DNA of 20,345 nt from an uncultured Succinatimonas sp. (lineage in GTDB: Bacteria; Pseudomonadota; Gammaproteobacteria; Enterobacterales; Succinivibrionaceae). The stretch lies in assembly GCF_905203285.1 (NCBI RefSeq), contig NZ_CAJKVK010000032.1, positions 1-20,345 of the forward strand. The letters run 5' to 3'. Made by a program: the position numbers and the translations under genes. Positions 7,423 to 15,133 of this stretch are shown piece after piece (positions within the stretch are counted from its first letter, which is position 1; each line of letters begins with the position of its first letter). The notes beneath the pieces are model-generated. The model saw nothing but the letters and a program-made list of their open reading frames with translations. It made no database searches and had not been told where the DNA came from.

Positions 7423-7507
7423 TAGACGGTAAAAAATTTTTTTGCAGTCAAAAGTCCGCAATTGTCTGTAGAGTACGCATGAAAAATCACCGTTTTGGAA
7501 TTTTTTT

Positions 7508-7523
7508 TGTGATGTAATTTACA
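7508..7523. promoter_or_regulatory. CRP-like binding site in the patatin/AEC divergent region
   Basis: TGTGA-TGTAAT-TTACA matches the CRP core TGTGA-N6-TCACA at nine of ten specified positions. It lies between the two divergent genes and overlaps the candidate -35 of the permease promoter. The site is inferred from pattern only in an AT-rich region, so chance is not excluded. Confidence 0.4.
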
Positions 7524-7544
7524 AAAATTGCCTTGTGCTAAAAT
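7518..7544 (+). promoter_or_regulatory. Candidate promoter of the AEC permease gene
   Basis: TTTACA (7518-7523) and TAAAAT (7539-7544) are each five of six to consensus, with a short 15-base spacer. The -10 carries an extended TG motif (TGC before TAAAAT). Transcription would start near 7551, about 29 bases before the ATG. Confidence 0.4.
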
Positions 7545-7579
7545 TTGCGCACGAATTTTTCAAGAAAGCGGGATTTAAC

Positions 7580-8494
7580 ATGAGCTTTATCGATTCTTTC
7601 ATGCAGATGGCGGTATTGTTTTTACTGGTTATCGTCGGTTTTTTATGTAATCGCTGCAAATTAATGGATGAGCAGTTTGATAGACGTCTTGCCGCGCTTA
7701 TCATTAATCTTACCGCACCTTTTATCATTTTAGCTTCGGTAATGGGTGACACTTTGCCCAAAAGAGAAGATATTCTGCCCGTGTTCGTGGCCGGTACTTT
7801 ATCCTTGCTCTTTATGGTGGCTGTTTCTTTTCCGGTGACTAAATTAATGCGCCTATCCCCGGAAGAGTCAGGTGTTTATAAGTTTATGTATGTTTTTGGC
7901 AACATCAACTTTATAGGTTTTCCTGTTGTCGGATCGCTTTTTGGTACCGAAGCGATTTTTTACGCCAGCGTTCTTACTATTCCTTTTAATATTCTGGTGT
8001 TTGCATTAGGAGTTTTGTTTATAACCCAGGGCAAGTCCACCACGAGATTTAATTGGAGAATTCTGTTTTCACCATGTCTTACAGCTACGTATCTTTCGAT
8101 TATCATTGTGTTCTTTCAGATAAAAGTTCCGCATCCTATAGCACAGTGTTCCTCGCTTATCGGATCGATTACCATCCCCGGATCGCTTTTGATTATCGGA
8201 TCTACTCTTGCAGGAATTCCGGTCAAATCAATGTTCGGATCTCCTAGAATCTACATCATGTGCCTTATAAAGCTTTTAATCGTTCCGGCAATTATTTATG
8301 CCATCTTCCTTATTTCTCCCATTGACAGAAAATATGCGGATGTTTTGGTTGTTTTATGCGCAATGCCGGTTGCATCATATGGAACGATGCTGTGCTTAAA
8401 ACACGGTATTGAGACTAAAACCATGGCGCAGGGTACTTTCATGACAACGTTATTGTCCGTTTTTACCATCCCTCTGTTAGCTATTATGCTTTAA
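7580..8494 (+). CDS. AEC-family (auxin efflux carrier-type) permease
   Basis: This 304-residue integral membrane protein has about ten hydrophobic segments in two halves, typical of the AEC family, whose bacterial members carry malate, malonate or other small organic acids. Family features visible are INLTAPFIILASVMGD in the first half (about residues 42-57), GNINFIGFPVVGSLFG in the middle, and a second-half repeat beginning near IPGSLLIIGSTLAG. The start is placed at ATG 7580, preceded by a modest GCGGGA site at 6 bases; an in-frame GTG at 7535 would add 15 hydrophilic residues before the first helix and overlap the candidate promoter. It is monocistronic, with a strong terminator 27 bases after the stop. 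In a succinate-forming anaerobe a dicarboxylate substrate would be reasonable, but nothing in the sequence fixes it. Confidence 0.9.
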   Translation: MSFIDSFMQMAVLFLLVIVGFLCNRCKLMDEQFDRRLAALIINLTAPFIILASVMGDTLPKREDILPVFVAGTLSLLFMVAVSFPVTKLMRLSPEESGVYKFMYVFGNINFIGFPVVGSLFGTEAIFYASVLTIPFNILVFALGVLFITQGKSTTRFNWRILFSPCLTATYLSIIIVFFQIKVPHPIAQCSSLIGSITIPGSLLIIGSTLAGIPVKSMFGSPRIYIMCLIKLLIVPAIIYAIFLISPIDRKYADVLVVLCAMPVASYGTMLCLKHGIETKTMAQGTFMTTLLSVFTIPLLAIML

Positions 8495-8521
8495 TTTTTA
8501 GGTAAACCTTAAATTAAGAAG

Positions 8522-8560
8522 ATCCTGTCATGTGCACTTTGACAGGATTTTTTATTTTTT
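8522..8560 (+). terminator. Rho-independent terminator of the AEC permease gene
   Basis: A perfect 9-bp stem, ATCCTGTCA (8522-8530) and TGACAGGAT (8540-8548), has a 9-base loop and a tail of five Ts, an A and six Ts. Confidence 0.92.
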
Positions 8561-8583
8561 ACTTACACTTTAGCCGGATTAAT

Positions 8584-8613
8584 TTGTTTTGTATAAGATT
8601 GCATTTGTATACT
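8584..8613 (+). promoter_or_regulatory. Candidate promoter of the beta-barrel gene
   Basis: TATACT (8608-8613) is five of six to -10, with TTGTTT (8584-8589) 18 bases upstream as a weak -35. Transcription would start about 30 bases before the ATG at 8652. Tentative. Confidence 0.3.
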
Positions 8614-8651
8614 GTTTCAATTGATTTTTACCTATCAGGTTTTAAGTAAAA

Positions 8652-9482
8652 ATGAAAAAATTTTCAGTTTTAGCGTTGGCTGCAGCTGCTGCCTTTATCG
8701 GTACTGCAGAAGCCTCCTTTTGGATGAATGCGTCAGGCTCTCATAATTCAGATGCTGATTTAAGCGGAGCCCAAGGCGATGTCAGTATTTCAACATACAA
8801 CATAGTAGGCGGTTATGATTTTGTAACCGTAGGTTATAAGCGTACTGATTATGACTTTTCGTCATCGTCGTCTGACTGGTACGATTCACTTAATTATCTT
8901 TATGTGGATTTACATCATAATTTTGCTTTAAACGATACTTTCGGTGTTTTCGGCGGTCTTACTCTTGCATCAGGCTTTGAAGATGATTTTCATTTTGACG
9001 ACAATTATTCCATAAGTCCGCGAGCAGGAATTTCCATCAGTTTTACCGATCGCATTACCGGTTTTGCCGGTGCTTATGCACAGTTTAATGAAGTTGACAA
9101 CAAATATCTGCCGATTTTAGGCGTCAAAATCGGTAATGACAGCGAAAGAGGCTTATCCGGATCAATCGCTTATCCTGCAACTCGCATTAATTATCGCTTT
9201 AACAGCATGCTGGCGCTTGAAGGAACTTTCCTTACCATTAAGGATTTATATCAGTTAAGCGACGATTCAAGTAAATTAAAAAAAGGTTATGTCTTTGAAG
9301 AAGGGTACGGCGTGTCCGGAGGCGTGGTTTTAACTCCTTTAAAAGGCATGTCGGTGCGAGCCGGAATTCAATCCTATTTTGATCGTGAATACACATATTA
9401 CGATCATGGCGGAAATGAAAGAAGCAGCGTGGATGTCGATCCTTCAGTAGGCTTTTATGCCAACTTAAGCTACGGTTTTTAG
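8652..9482 (+). CDS. Predicted outer-membrane beta-barrel protein
   Basis: This 276-residue protein starts with a classical signal peptide (MKKF followed by an Ala-rich hydrophobic core, cleavage after AEA at residue 21). The mature part alternates short amphipathic strands with polar, Asp/Ser/Gly-rich loops (for example the SSSSSDWYDS loop), contains no cysteine and ends in GFYANLSYGF with a terminal phenylalanine, the recognition signature of outer-membrane barrels inserted by BAM. The length would suit an 8- to 12-strand barrel. I do not recognise a specific family; it is neither an OmpA with a C-terminal peptidoglycan domain nor a trimeric porin. It is monocistronic, between two intrinsic terminators. 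The Shine-Dalgarno site is weak (AGG is 12 bases from the ATG). The cargo or role is unknown; adhesion, small porin or structural functions are all possible. Confidence 0.85.
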   Translation: MKKFSVLALAAAAAFIGTAEASFWMNASGSHNSDADLSGAQGDVSISTYNIVGGYDFVTVGYKRTDYDFSSSSSDWYDSLNYLYVDLHHNFALNDTFGVFGGLTLASGFEDDFHFDDNYSISPRAGISISFTDRITGFAGAYAQFNEVDNKYLPILGVKIGNDSERGLSGSIAYPATRINYRFNSMLALEGTFLTIKDLYQLSDDSSKLKKGYVFEEGYGVSGGVVLTPLKGMSVRAGIQSYFDREYTYYDHGGNERSSVDVDPSVGFYANLSYGF

Positions 9483-9507
9483 TTAGAACAGTCAAATCAG
9501 ACTTTTT

Positions 9508-9546
9508 AAGCCCTGTTATGAATTTTTGTAACGGGGCTTTTGTTTG
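9508..9546 (+). terminator. Rho-independent terminator of the beta-barrel gene
   Basis: An 11-bp stem, AAGCCCTGTTA (9508-9518) and TAACGGGGCTT (9529-9539), has one T-G wobble, a 10-base loop and the tail TTTTGTTTG. Confidence 0.88.
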
Positions 9547-10085
9547 TAAGTTTCAGCCTATTTTAATTAGCAGTTTACCTATTTCTTTTCTATTTAAAAA
9601 GTCCTTAATCGCAGAGTCTGCGTGGAGAACCCGTTGATACCGACTTCTTAAGTGTTGAAATTTAAGGAGCTCTTTATTTAATGTAAGACTCTCATCACTC
9701 CATAGAGCGGCATGTCGGATCTTTCTATAATGACCGCATCGATGCGGACTAATGATTGGCTTTAATAAAATTGAGTTAAAGATATGGTCGTTCTTTAATG
9801 ATATGGGAACCTGGCAGCTTCTATGGTTGAATTTAAGCGCAGCGGTCATCTGGCAACATTAATCATCAACATTTTTATGTTGTGCTGTGGTTTATTAATA
9901 ACACAGGTGTTTAATGTCGGATCAGCCAAGTGGCTACTGCAGGATTGCGCTTAATGTTTTTTTCATATAAGAAGACTCCATTAAAAAATGTTTAATAAAC
10001 ATTAAATGGAGTTACATACTTTTTCATTTACACACTCTCTATGAAAGAGGAGAATGAAGCTTTCTGAGTTTACATATTGTAATTT
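9547..10085. other. Gene-poor stretch, probably decayed sequence
   Basis: No supported gene is seen in these 539 bases. A 98-codon open frame on the minus strand (9553-9849) has no ribosome site and no recognisable motif. On the plus strand several short frames run into one another with stops between them, which looks like an old coding region in decay. A small plus-strand frame (9823-9954, 43 residues) has a hydrophobic core but also no ribosome site. The only structured element is the inverted repeat at 9975-10012. Together with 11868-12615 it brackets the DUF262 gene. Confidence 0.6.
9975..10012. repeat. Long imperfect inverted repeat downstream of the DUF262 gene
   Basis: The outer arms ACTCCATT (9975-9982) and AATGGAGT (10005-10012) enclose the near-perfect palindrome AATGTTTAATAAACATT, with an A-rich bulge on the left. 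It could form a hairpin in RNA of either strand. Neither flank has a convincing T-run, so it is not a standard terminator. It might still mark the transcript end of the minus-strand DUF262 gene or be the remnant of a mobile-element end. Confidence 0.6.
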
Positions 10086-11867
10086 TTAAATCCATCCTTT
10101 TTGTTTGAATTTCTCAATCATTGCTAAATCTTCCTCAGTTGGTAGTGTGGCGTTGCTCCTATTCTTTTGATAATTGGATTCCCAATCCTGTAAAAGTTGC
10201 ATTATTTCTGTAGCAACAATTTTATCTCGGTGTTCAATGTTTTCCAAAGTCCAGTCATTGTTTGTACTTGCTATCAATATTTTTGTAACTTCTATTTTCG
10301 ATTTTTGATATTCCTGTTGTTTTTTCTTGAAATAGCCGTTGCTGGCAATTATATTCAATTTCCGTTCAAATGGAGTTTTATTTCCAATATGCTCTATCAT
10401 TTCGTAGACTTTCTCTGCGTCCACATCTGGGAAATAGGATTCTTGCCATTTTCGTGGAAGAATATGTTCTAATTGCCAATTATCAGGCAATAATTGTTCT
10501 TGATGATTGTATGCGTAACATTTCATGAGCATACGCACAATGTTTCTATGTGGAACGCGTATTTGGCTTTCCAAAAGAGATTTGTCTATTTCGCGAAAGT
10601 CGAAATCAGGGTGTGGGTCATTAATAATCTTTGCATTTAGTTTCATGATGTCACTTTTGACAGCATTAATGTTAGGAAACAGCAAAAATCGAGTCATCAA
10701 CTCTTCTATCAATTTGTTGAGGAATAGAAGGAATTCTGTATTGAACATTTCTCTGTTTCGATGCGATAGATAATAATTAATGACAGGATACTTCCAATAC
10801 TCATTAGGATATGAAGTTAAGATGTCCAAGGCTTTTCTTATTTTTGCATCATCGTCCCAATTTTCTTCTGGTATATCTTGATTTGTATTTACGACTTTCC
10901 ATAAGTTTAGTACTGTTTTTAATCTTTCCATTAAATTTGGTTCAAAAAGCCTTTCTGATTTATTGGTCGAATAATATTTTCTTACACCTGGTGTTGTGGA
11001 ACTAACATCATTCTCTTTGGCTCTAAGATAAAACATGTAGTAATAAAATAATTGTTGAATACTTTCGTGTGCTTCTGTAGCCTCTTTTTCCAATGCCTTC
11101 CATTGACTGATAAATTTTTCTTTTTCATCGTCTTTCAAGTTATTGTATATTTTAGCTTTGAATATGTCTGCATCGGAAAGAGGAAGTCCTCTGTTGTTTA
11201 ATGTAGAGAAAATAGTCAAAGCTGTGTCTTGGCTGTCTGCACAAATGGGGAGTAATATAGCCTGATTTAGAAGGGCATAGATAAAGTCATACACCTTTAA
11301 AGGTGATTTTGCGCAATGATCGTCATATAGCTTTTGGAATAGCAGGTAATTCTTAGAGTAGTTATCGTTGGCGTCTGGATTGGCCATACCATCTTTTAGA
11401 ATGTTTCGTAATATTTCATTGCCCTCATTGTCTACTACTCTTGAGGTTAGGAGAATATTGTTATAATCAACTTTTCCTGTACGGTTGTCTGTACGCCAAA
11501 TAGCAGGTTCTATTTGACGGATGAAATTTTGAGCTGCGTCAGTTTGTACATCATCTCCTTTGTTAAGTTTTGTATAAATGGCGCGTAAAAGCAGAAACAA
11601 CGATGTGATGCGCTGTTGTCCATCTATGATTTCTTGTTCACTATTTTCATTTTCAAATGAAACAATACTTCCTAAGAAGTATGAGCCATTTCGGTCTAAT
11701 CCGCCGATGGTGGTGGCAAATTCCCAAATATCTTCAAATAAAGTTTCAACTTGTTCAGAAGTCCATGCATACGGTCTTTGATATTCAGGAATAATGAAAG
11801 GTTTAGTTCTTCCGGTTTTCAAGAGTTCTGCTACACTTTGTTTATTGACGCTTATTGTTGTTGCCAT
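10086..11867 (-). CDS. DUF262 and DUF1524 (HNH) protein, GmrSD-type restriction/defence family
   Basis: The 593-residue protein carries an N-terminal DUF262 domain (about residues 8-260), shown by IPEYQRPYAW (26-35), the nucleotide-linked motif DGQQRITS (82-89) and TLNNRGLPLSDADIFKAK (222-239). A C-terminal DUF1524 HNH-nuclease domain (about 440-565) has the catalytic motif LEHILPRKW (466-474) followed by HIGNKTPF (493-500) and LNIIASNGYFKKK (504-516). This order in one polypeptide is that of single-chain GmrSD-like type IV enzymes, which cut phage DNA with modified cytosines; SspE in phosphorothioate systems is a related layout. The exact target here is unknown. All key motif residues look intact. 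No SD site stands before the ATG, and the AT-rich coding sequence differs visibly from the neighbours, suggesting horizontal arrival. It has no modification or Dnd/Ssp partner in the window. Confidence 0.9.
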   Translation of the reverse strand: MATTISVNKQSVAELLKTGRTKPFIIPEYQRPYAWTSEQVETLFEDIWEFATTIGGLDRNGSYFLGSIVSFENENSEQEIIDGQQRITSLFLLLRAIYTKLNKGDDVQTDAAQNFIRQIEPAIWRTDNRTGKVDYNNILLTSRVVDNEGNEILRNILKDGMANPDANDNYSKNYLLFQKLYDDHCAKSPLKVYDFIYALLNQAILLPICADSQDTALTIFSTLNNRGLPLSDADIFKAKIYNNLKDDEKEKFISQWKALEKEATEAHESIQQLFYYYMFYLRAKENDVSSTTPGVRKYYSTNKSERLFEPNLMERLKTVLNLWKVVNTNQDIPEENWDDDAKIRKALDILTSYPNEYWKYPVINYYLSHRNREMFNTEFLLFLNKLIEELMTRFLLFPNINAVKSDIMKLNAKIINDPHPDFDFREIDKSLLESQIRVPHRNIVRMLMKCYAYNHQEQLLPDNWQLEHILPRKWQESYFPDVDAEKVYEMIEHIGNKTPFERKLNIIASNGYFKKKQQEYQKSKIEVTKILIASTNNDWTLENIEHRDKIVATEIMQLLQDWESNYQKNRSNATLPTEEDLAMIEKFKQKGWI

Positions 11868-12544
11868 TTTTGCTAATTTCTAAAATTTTATTATTTGGAT
11901 TTATTTTCTATATTACCATATTCAGTCTTTGAGCTCAGCTGCCTGCGTAAGAGTTCTCTAGCAAGCAATACAATTCCTGTTTAGTTGAAGTCTCTTCATT
12001 GTATGTCCATTTACACTCTTAAAAGGTCAATGCTTATTTAAACCTGTTTACGGATGAAATACTGCAGTGACTGCTGCGGAGGTTAAACAAATTTCAGCTA
12101 CTGTTGTTAAAGGAACGCGAAAGGCCGTCGTTTAACATACAACAAGTTAGGGTATCGTTTTGTCATCACCGTCGCGGTAACCCTTCCCGTCGACAGCGGT
12201 AAGGAATCGAAGATAAATCAGGATCAAACGCTGAAATAAGTTGAGGCAGACGGTCAGAATGAAAACGCTGTAACTTAATCTGGATTTTCTAGAAGATATA
12301 TAAATACTATACCAATCAATATTTTTATAGCCGGTTCGCTTGGACTTTCCCATGCTACTCATCTCCAATGTAATTTTCGGGTTAGGCAAGTACAAACAAC
12401 AGACATAAAACAAATCATAAGGTCATGGGAATCTTACTTTTCAATACGGTGAGCAGGTCTTTTACAGTTTAAAAAAGGTGCAAAATTTTGTGACTTAAAA
12501 AAAGTTATTGCAAAGCAACCTTTGTAAGCTTAAACTAACCATGG

Positions 12545-12573
12545 TTGTATTAGCTTTAGCTAATTTATATTGT
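12545..12573 (+). promoter_or_regulatory. feoA: Candidate feoAB promoter
   Basis: TTGTAT (12545-12550) and TATTGT (12568-12573), 17 bases apart, form a weak sigma-70-type pair. An 8-base inverted repeat, TTAGCTTT (12550-12557) and AAAGCTAA (12576-12583), brackets the -10 region. Transcription would start around 12580, inside the Fur-like site. Confidence 0.35.
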
Positions 12574-12575
12574 AT

Positions 12576-12594
12576 AAAGCTAATTATTGTTATC
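12576..12594 (-). promoter_or_regulatory. Fur-box-like operator of feoAB
   Basis: Read on the minus strand, GATAACAATAATTAGCTTT matches the 19-bp Fur consensus at 12 positions, ten of them within the first twelve bases. The placement over the expected transcription start of an iron-uptake operon fits repression by iron-loaded Fur. The second half of the box is poor. Confidence 0.45.
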
Positions 12595-12615
12595 TATGGC
12601 TATTAAGATATTTTT

Positions 12616-12840
12616 ATGAAAACACTAGATACGCTAAAACCCGGAGAGAATGCCGTTATTACCGGCATTAACGGACAGAATACGTCTTTGCGCCGCCGCT
12701 TGCTCGATATGGGTTTAACCCTAAATACAAATGTTTCTTTGGTGCGCGAAGCTCCGTTTGGTGATCCGATAGAGCTTGAGGTTCGCGGATACTCACTTAC
12801 CATCAGAAAAAGCGATGCTCAATTAATTGAGGTTAAATGA
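12616..12840 (+). CDS. feoA: Ferrous iron transport protein A
   Basis: A 74-residue SH3-like FeoA protein, the usual length for the family. It is a small cytosolic partner of FeoB, thought to regulate or stabilise the transport complex. Typical features are the N-terminal TLKPGENAVITGI, the RRRLLDMGLTLNTNVSLV segment (about 26-43), the PFGDPIELEVRGYSLTIR stretch (48-65) and a C-terminal IEV strand. It is separated from feoB by a single base, so the two are translationally coupled. The ribosome site is weak (TTAAGATA, about 6 bases before the ATG). A Fur-like site covers the promoter. No feoC follows feoB. Confidence 0.95.
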   Translation: MKTLDTLKPGENAVITGINGQNTSLRRRLLDMGLTLNTNVSLVREAPFGDPIELEVRGYSLTIRKSDAQLIEVK

Positions 12841-12841
12841 T

Positions 12842-14983
12842 ATGGCTTGTCAGAAAATAGCGCTTATCGGTAATCAGAATTCAGGCAAAACAACTTTATT
12901 TAATGCCTTAACCGGAGCCAATCAGTACGTAGGAAACTGGCCAGGCGTTACTGTAGATAAAGTTGTCGGTACTTTAAAAAGTGGGGATACCAAGGTAGTT
13001 GATCTGCCGGGACTTTATTCATTGTCTCCGTATTCCCCTGAAGAAATCGTTAGCCGTGAATATTTGTTGTCAGGTGATTACGATCTTATCGTCAATGTAG
13101 TTGATGCTGCTCACCTTGAGCGCAGTTTGTCTTTAACGGCTGAACTGCTTTCATTTAATAAAAACATTATCGTTGCTTTAAATATGATGGATGTCGCCAA
13201 GAACAATCATATTGAAATCAATGTTAATGCCTTGGAGCAAAAACTCGGAATTAAAGTTATCCCGATGTCTGCATCAACCGGTGACGGCGTACAGGATTTG
13301 GTGAATGCTTTAAACAATGTTCCGCAAAGACAGAAGGCAACCATTTATCCGCAGGAAATAAAAGAGGCTGTCGTAAAAATCGGTTCCTATCTAAAAGATA
13401 AGAACGATTTTGAGAAAGAATTTATTTCTTTATGCCTGCTGCAAAATGATAAGGTCTATGTTCATGAATATATGACCGATGAGCTTTTGCAGGTTGAGCT
13501 TGTTAAAATCCGTGCCGTTTTGGAAAAACAATACGGTCAGGATATGGAAAGCAAGCTTGCGGGGCTTCGTTACGCATTCGTTGATGAGGCAGTAAAAGCA
13601 TCCGTTGTAAAAGCTGCGGCAAATCGCTCCAAGAATTTCTCTCGCGCCGTAGACAATATCGTAACTAACCGTTATCTGGCATTACCGATTTTTGCCGTTA
13701 TCGTCTATGTTGTTTACTACCTTGCCGTAAGCACAATCGGTACCTGGGGTACTGACTATGCCAATGACGTTATTTTCGGTGAGTGGGCAACAAATGGGGC
13801 TGCTTACGTCCTTGACAGCATCAGCGCTCCTGAGTGGTTGTCCGGCCTTATTATTGACGGTGTTATAGGCGGTGTCGGTGCGGTATTAGGCTTTGTGCCG
13901 CAGATGATTGTGCTGTTCATTTTGCTCTCCTTCCTTGAGCAGTGCGGTTATATGACCCGTGTCGCTTTCGTTCTTGATCGCATCTTCCGTCATTTCGGTC
14001 TGTCAGGTCGCTGCTTTATTCCAATGGTTATTGCCTCAGGCTGTGCTGTACCTGCCATGATGGCATCAAAATCAATTGATAACATCAATGAAAGACGCAT
14101 TACTTTAATTGCCACTTCTTTCATTCCGTGCTCTGCTAAACTGCCTATTTTGGCAATGATTGCCGCAGCGTTTTTCCCTGATTCAACCATCGTGGCTCCG
14201 GGTGTTTACTTCCTTGCCATTATTTCGGTTATAGTTACCGGCGTTATCTTAAAGAAGGAAAGCGCTTTTAAAGAAGAAGTTTCTCCTTTTGTCATGGAGC
14301 TGCCTGACTACCATATGCCGACACTTGGCAATATCGCAAGAAGCGTTTATTTACGCTGCAGAGCCTTTATCGTTAAAGCCGGTACCATCATTTTCTCAAC
14401 GGTAGTCTTGGTTTGGTTCTTATCAAGCTTTAACTTTACCGACGAAGGCTTTGGTATGGTTGAAGTCGGTGATTCAATGCTTGCCGCCATCGGCTCTGCC
14501 ATTGCCTTTATCTTTGTGCCGCTTGGATTCTCCTCCTGGCAGTGTGCGGTCGCAATTTTTACCGGTTTGCTTGCCAAGGAGAACGTTGTCGGTACTTTGG
14601 CAGTACTTCTTGGTGTAGGTGCTGATGTTGCCGAAGATGATGCTACCTTGGGTGCAGCCTTGCACGGTGAGTTCTCAACCAGTGCCGCGGCTTTATCCTT
14701 CCTTGCCTTTAACTTGTTCTCCACTCCGTGTATTGCGGCTTTGGGAGCAATGAAGCGTCAGCTGTCAAGCTCTAAGATGTTTTCTTTTGCCATTGTCTAT
14801 TTGACGGTTTGGGCTTATGTTTACGCCTTTATCATCTATCATTTAGGCGGTCTTATCGTCGGTCAGGTGGCTTTTGGTGCCGGAACCGTAGTTGCATTGG
14901 TTCTTTTGGCAGCAATTCTTTACCTGTTGTTCCGTCCTGAAAAAGAAAAGCCGATGATGGGTATCAAAGTAAAAGCTGTCTGA
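12842..14983 (+). CDS. feoB: Ferrous iron transport protein B, GTPase-permease
   Basis: The 713-residue protein imports Fe2+ across the inner membrane. The N-terminal G domain has G1 GNQNSGKTT (10-18), the G2 segment GNWPGVT (31-37), G3 DLPG (54-57), G4 NMMD (114-117) and G5 SAS (142-144). A helical GDP-dissociation-inhibitor-like domain follows to about 265, and then a polytopic membrane region with two Gate-type repeats, including SGCAVPAMMASKS and SFIPCSAKLPILAMIAAAFF, each carrying the conserved cysteine. The start is ATG 12842 because GAGGT lies 8 bases upstream; an earlier in-frame TTG (12827) lies inside feoA. It is shorter than E. coli FeoB (773), mainly in the C-terminal region. For an anaerobe, Feo would be the main iron route. 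The operon ends at a clear terminator. Confidence 0.96.
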   Translation: MACQKIALIGNQNSGKTTLFNALTGANQYVGNWPGVTVDKVVGTLKSGDTKVVDLPGLYSLSPYSPEEIVSREYLLSGDYDLIVNVVDAAHLERSLSLTAELLSFNKNIIVALNMMDVAKNNHIEINVNALEQKLGIKVIPMSASTGDGVQDLVNALNNVPQRQKATIYPQEIKEAVVKIGSYLKDKNDFEKEFISLCLLQNDKVYVHEYMTDELLQVELVKIRAVLEKQYGQDMESKLAGLRYAFVDEAVKASVVKAAANRSKNFSRAVDNIVTNRYLALPIFAVIVYVVYYLAVSTIGTWGTDYANDVIFGEWATNGAAYVLDSISAPEWLSGLIIDGVIGGVGAVLGFVPQMIVLFILLSFLEQCGYMTRVAFVLDRIFRHFGLSGRCFIPMVIASGCAVPAMMASKSIDNINERRITLIATSFIPCSAKLPILAMIAAAFFPDSTIVAPGVYFLAIISVIVTGVILKKESAFKEEVSPFVMELPDYHMPTLGNIARSVYLRCRAFIVKAGTIIFSTVVLVWFLSSFNFTDEGFGMVEVGDSMLAAIGSAIAFIFVPLGFSSWQCAVAIFTGLLAKENVVGTLAVLLGVGADVAEDDATLGAALHGEFSTSAAALSFLAFNLFSTPCIAALGAMKRQLSSSKMFSFAIVYLTVWAYVYAFIIYHLGGLIVGQVAFGAGTVVALVLLAAILYLLFRPEKEKPMMGIKVKAV

Positions 14984-15011
14984 TAATCAAAGTTATTGTG
15001 TTTTAGTTTAG

Positions 15012-15033
15012 AGCCCGCATTAGCGGGCTTTTT
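15012..15033 (+). terminator. Rho-independent terminator of feoAB
   Basis: A 7-bp GC-rich stem, AGCCCGC (15012-15018) and GCGGGCT (15023-15029), has a 4-base ATTA loop and a run of five Ts, then ACGTTTT. A textbook intrinsic terminator. Confidence 0.95.
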
Positions 15034-15124
15034 ACGTTTTATAACCCTTTTAAAAGAAAGTTTAATAATTATTTTAAATTAAACATTTTGTGAACCGGCT
15101 CTAAGAATATTTTTTGCTGTTTTT

Positions 15125-15130
15125 TATAAT
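15125..15130 (+). promoter_or_regulatory. Promoter -10 element of the gntR-type/yeg-like operon
   Basis: A perfect TATAAT lies 3 bases before the 18-bp palindrome. The -35 region has no good match at 16-18 bases. Transcription would start at about 15137, within the palindrome, leaving a leader of roughly 34 bases. Confidence 0.55.
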
Positions 15131-15133
15131 TAC

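Larger units (their letters stand above)
11868..12615. other. Gene-poor stretch between the DUF262 gene and feoA
   Basis: No supported gene is seen in 748 bases. An 88-codon minus-strand frame (12147-12413) has no ribosome site and no recognisable domain. A short plus-strand frame ending near 12135 reads AAEVKQISATVVKGTRKAVV, which has a protein-like composition and may be a gene fragment. The part from about 12040 to 12260 is richer in G and C than its surroundings and contains the near-repeat CCGTCGCGGTAA and CCGTCGACAGCGGTAA in direct orientation. The last 80 bases hold the feoA promoter region. Confidence 0.55.

Noticed and set aside
9553..9849. Minus-strand open frame of 98 codons in the stretch after the beta-barrel gene
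   Set aside because: No ribosome-binding site, no recognisable motif, basic and low-hydrophobic composition, and it lies in a stretch that looks decayed. A similarity search with a hit to a conserved family would be needed to reinstate it.
9823..9954. Plus-strand frame of 43 residues with a single hydrophobic segment, like a small membrane toxin
   Set aside because: No ribosome site, no promoter or antisense RNA signature, and it overlaps the other spurious frame on the opposite strand.
10025..12020. Similar short motifs on both sides of the DUF262 gene (CATTTACACACTCT and CATTTACACTCT) as possible insertion boundaries
   Set aside because: The match is short, AT-rich and imperfect, and no matching terminal inverted repeats accompany it.
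12147..12413. Minus-strand open frame of 88 codons between the DUF262 gene and feoA
   Set aside because: No ribosome site and no domain signal. A transposase remnant was considered because of VDGKGYRDGD, but no DDE pattern can be supported.
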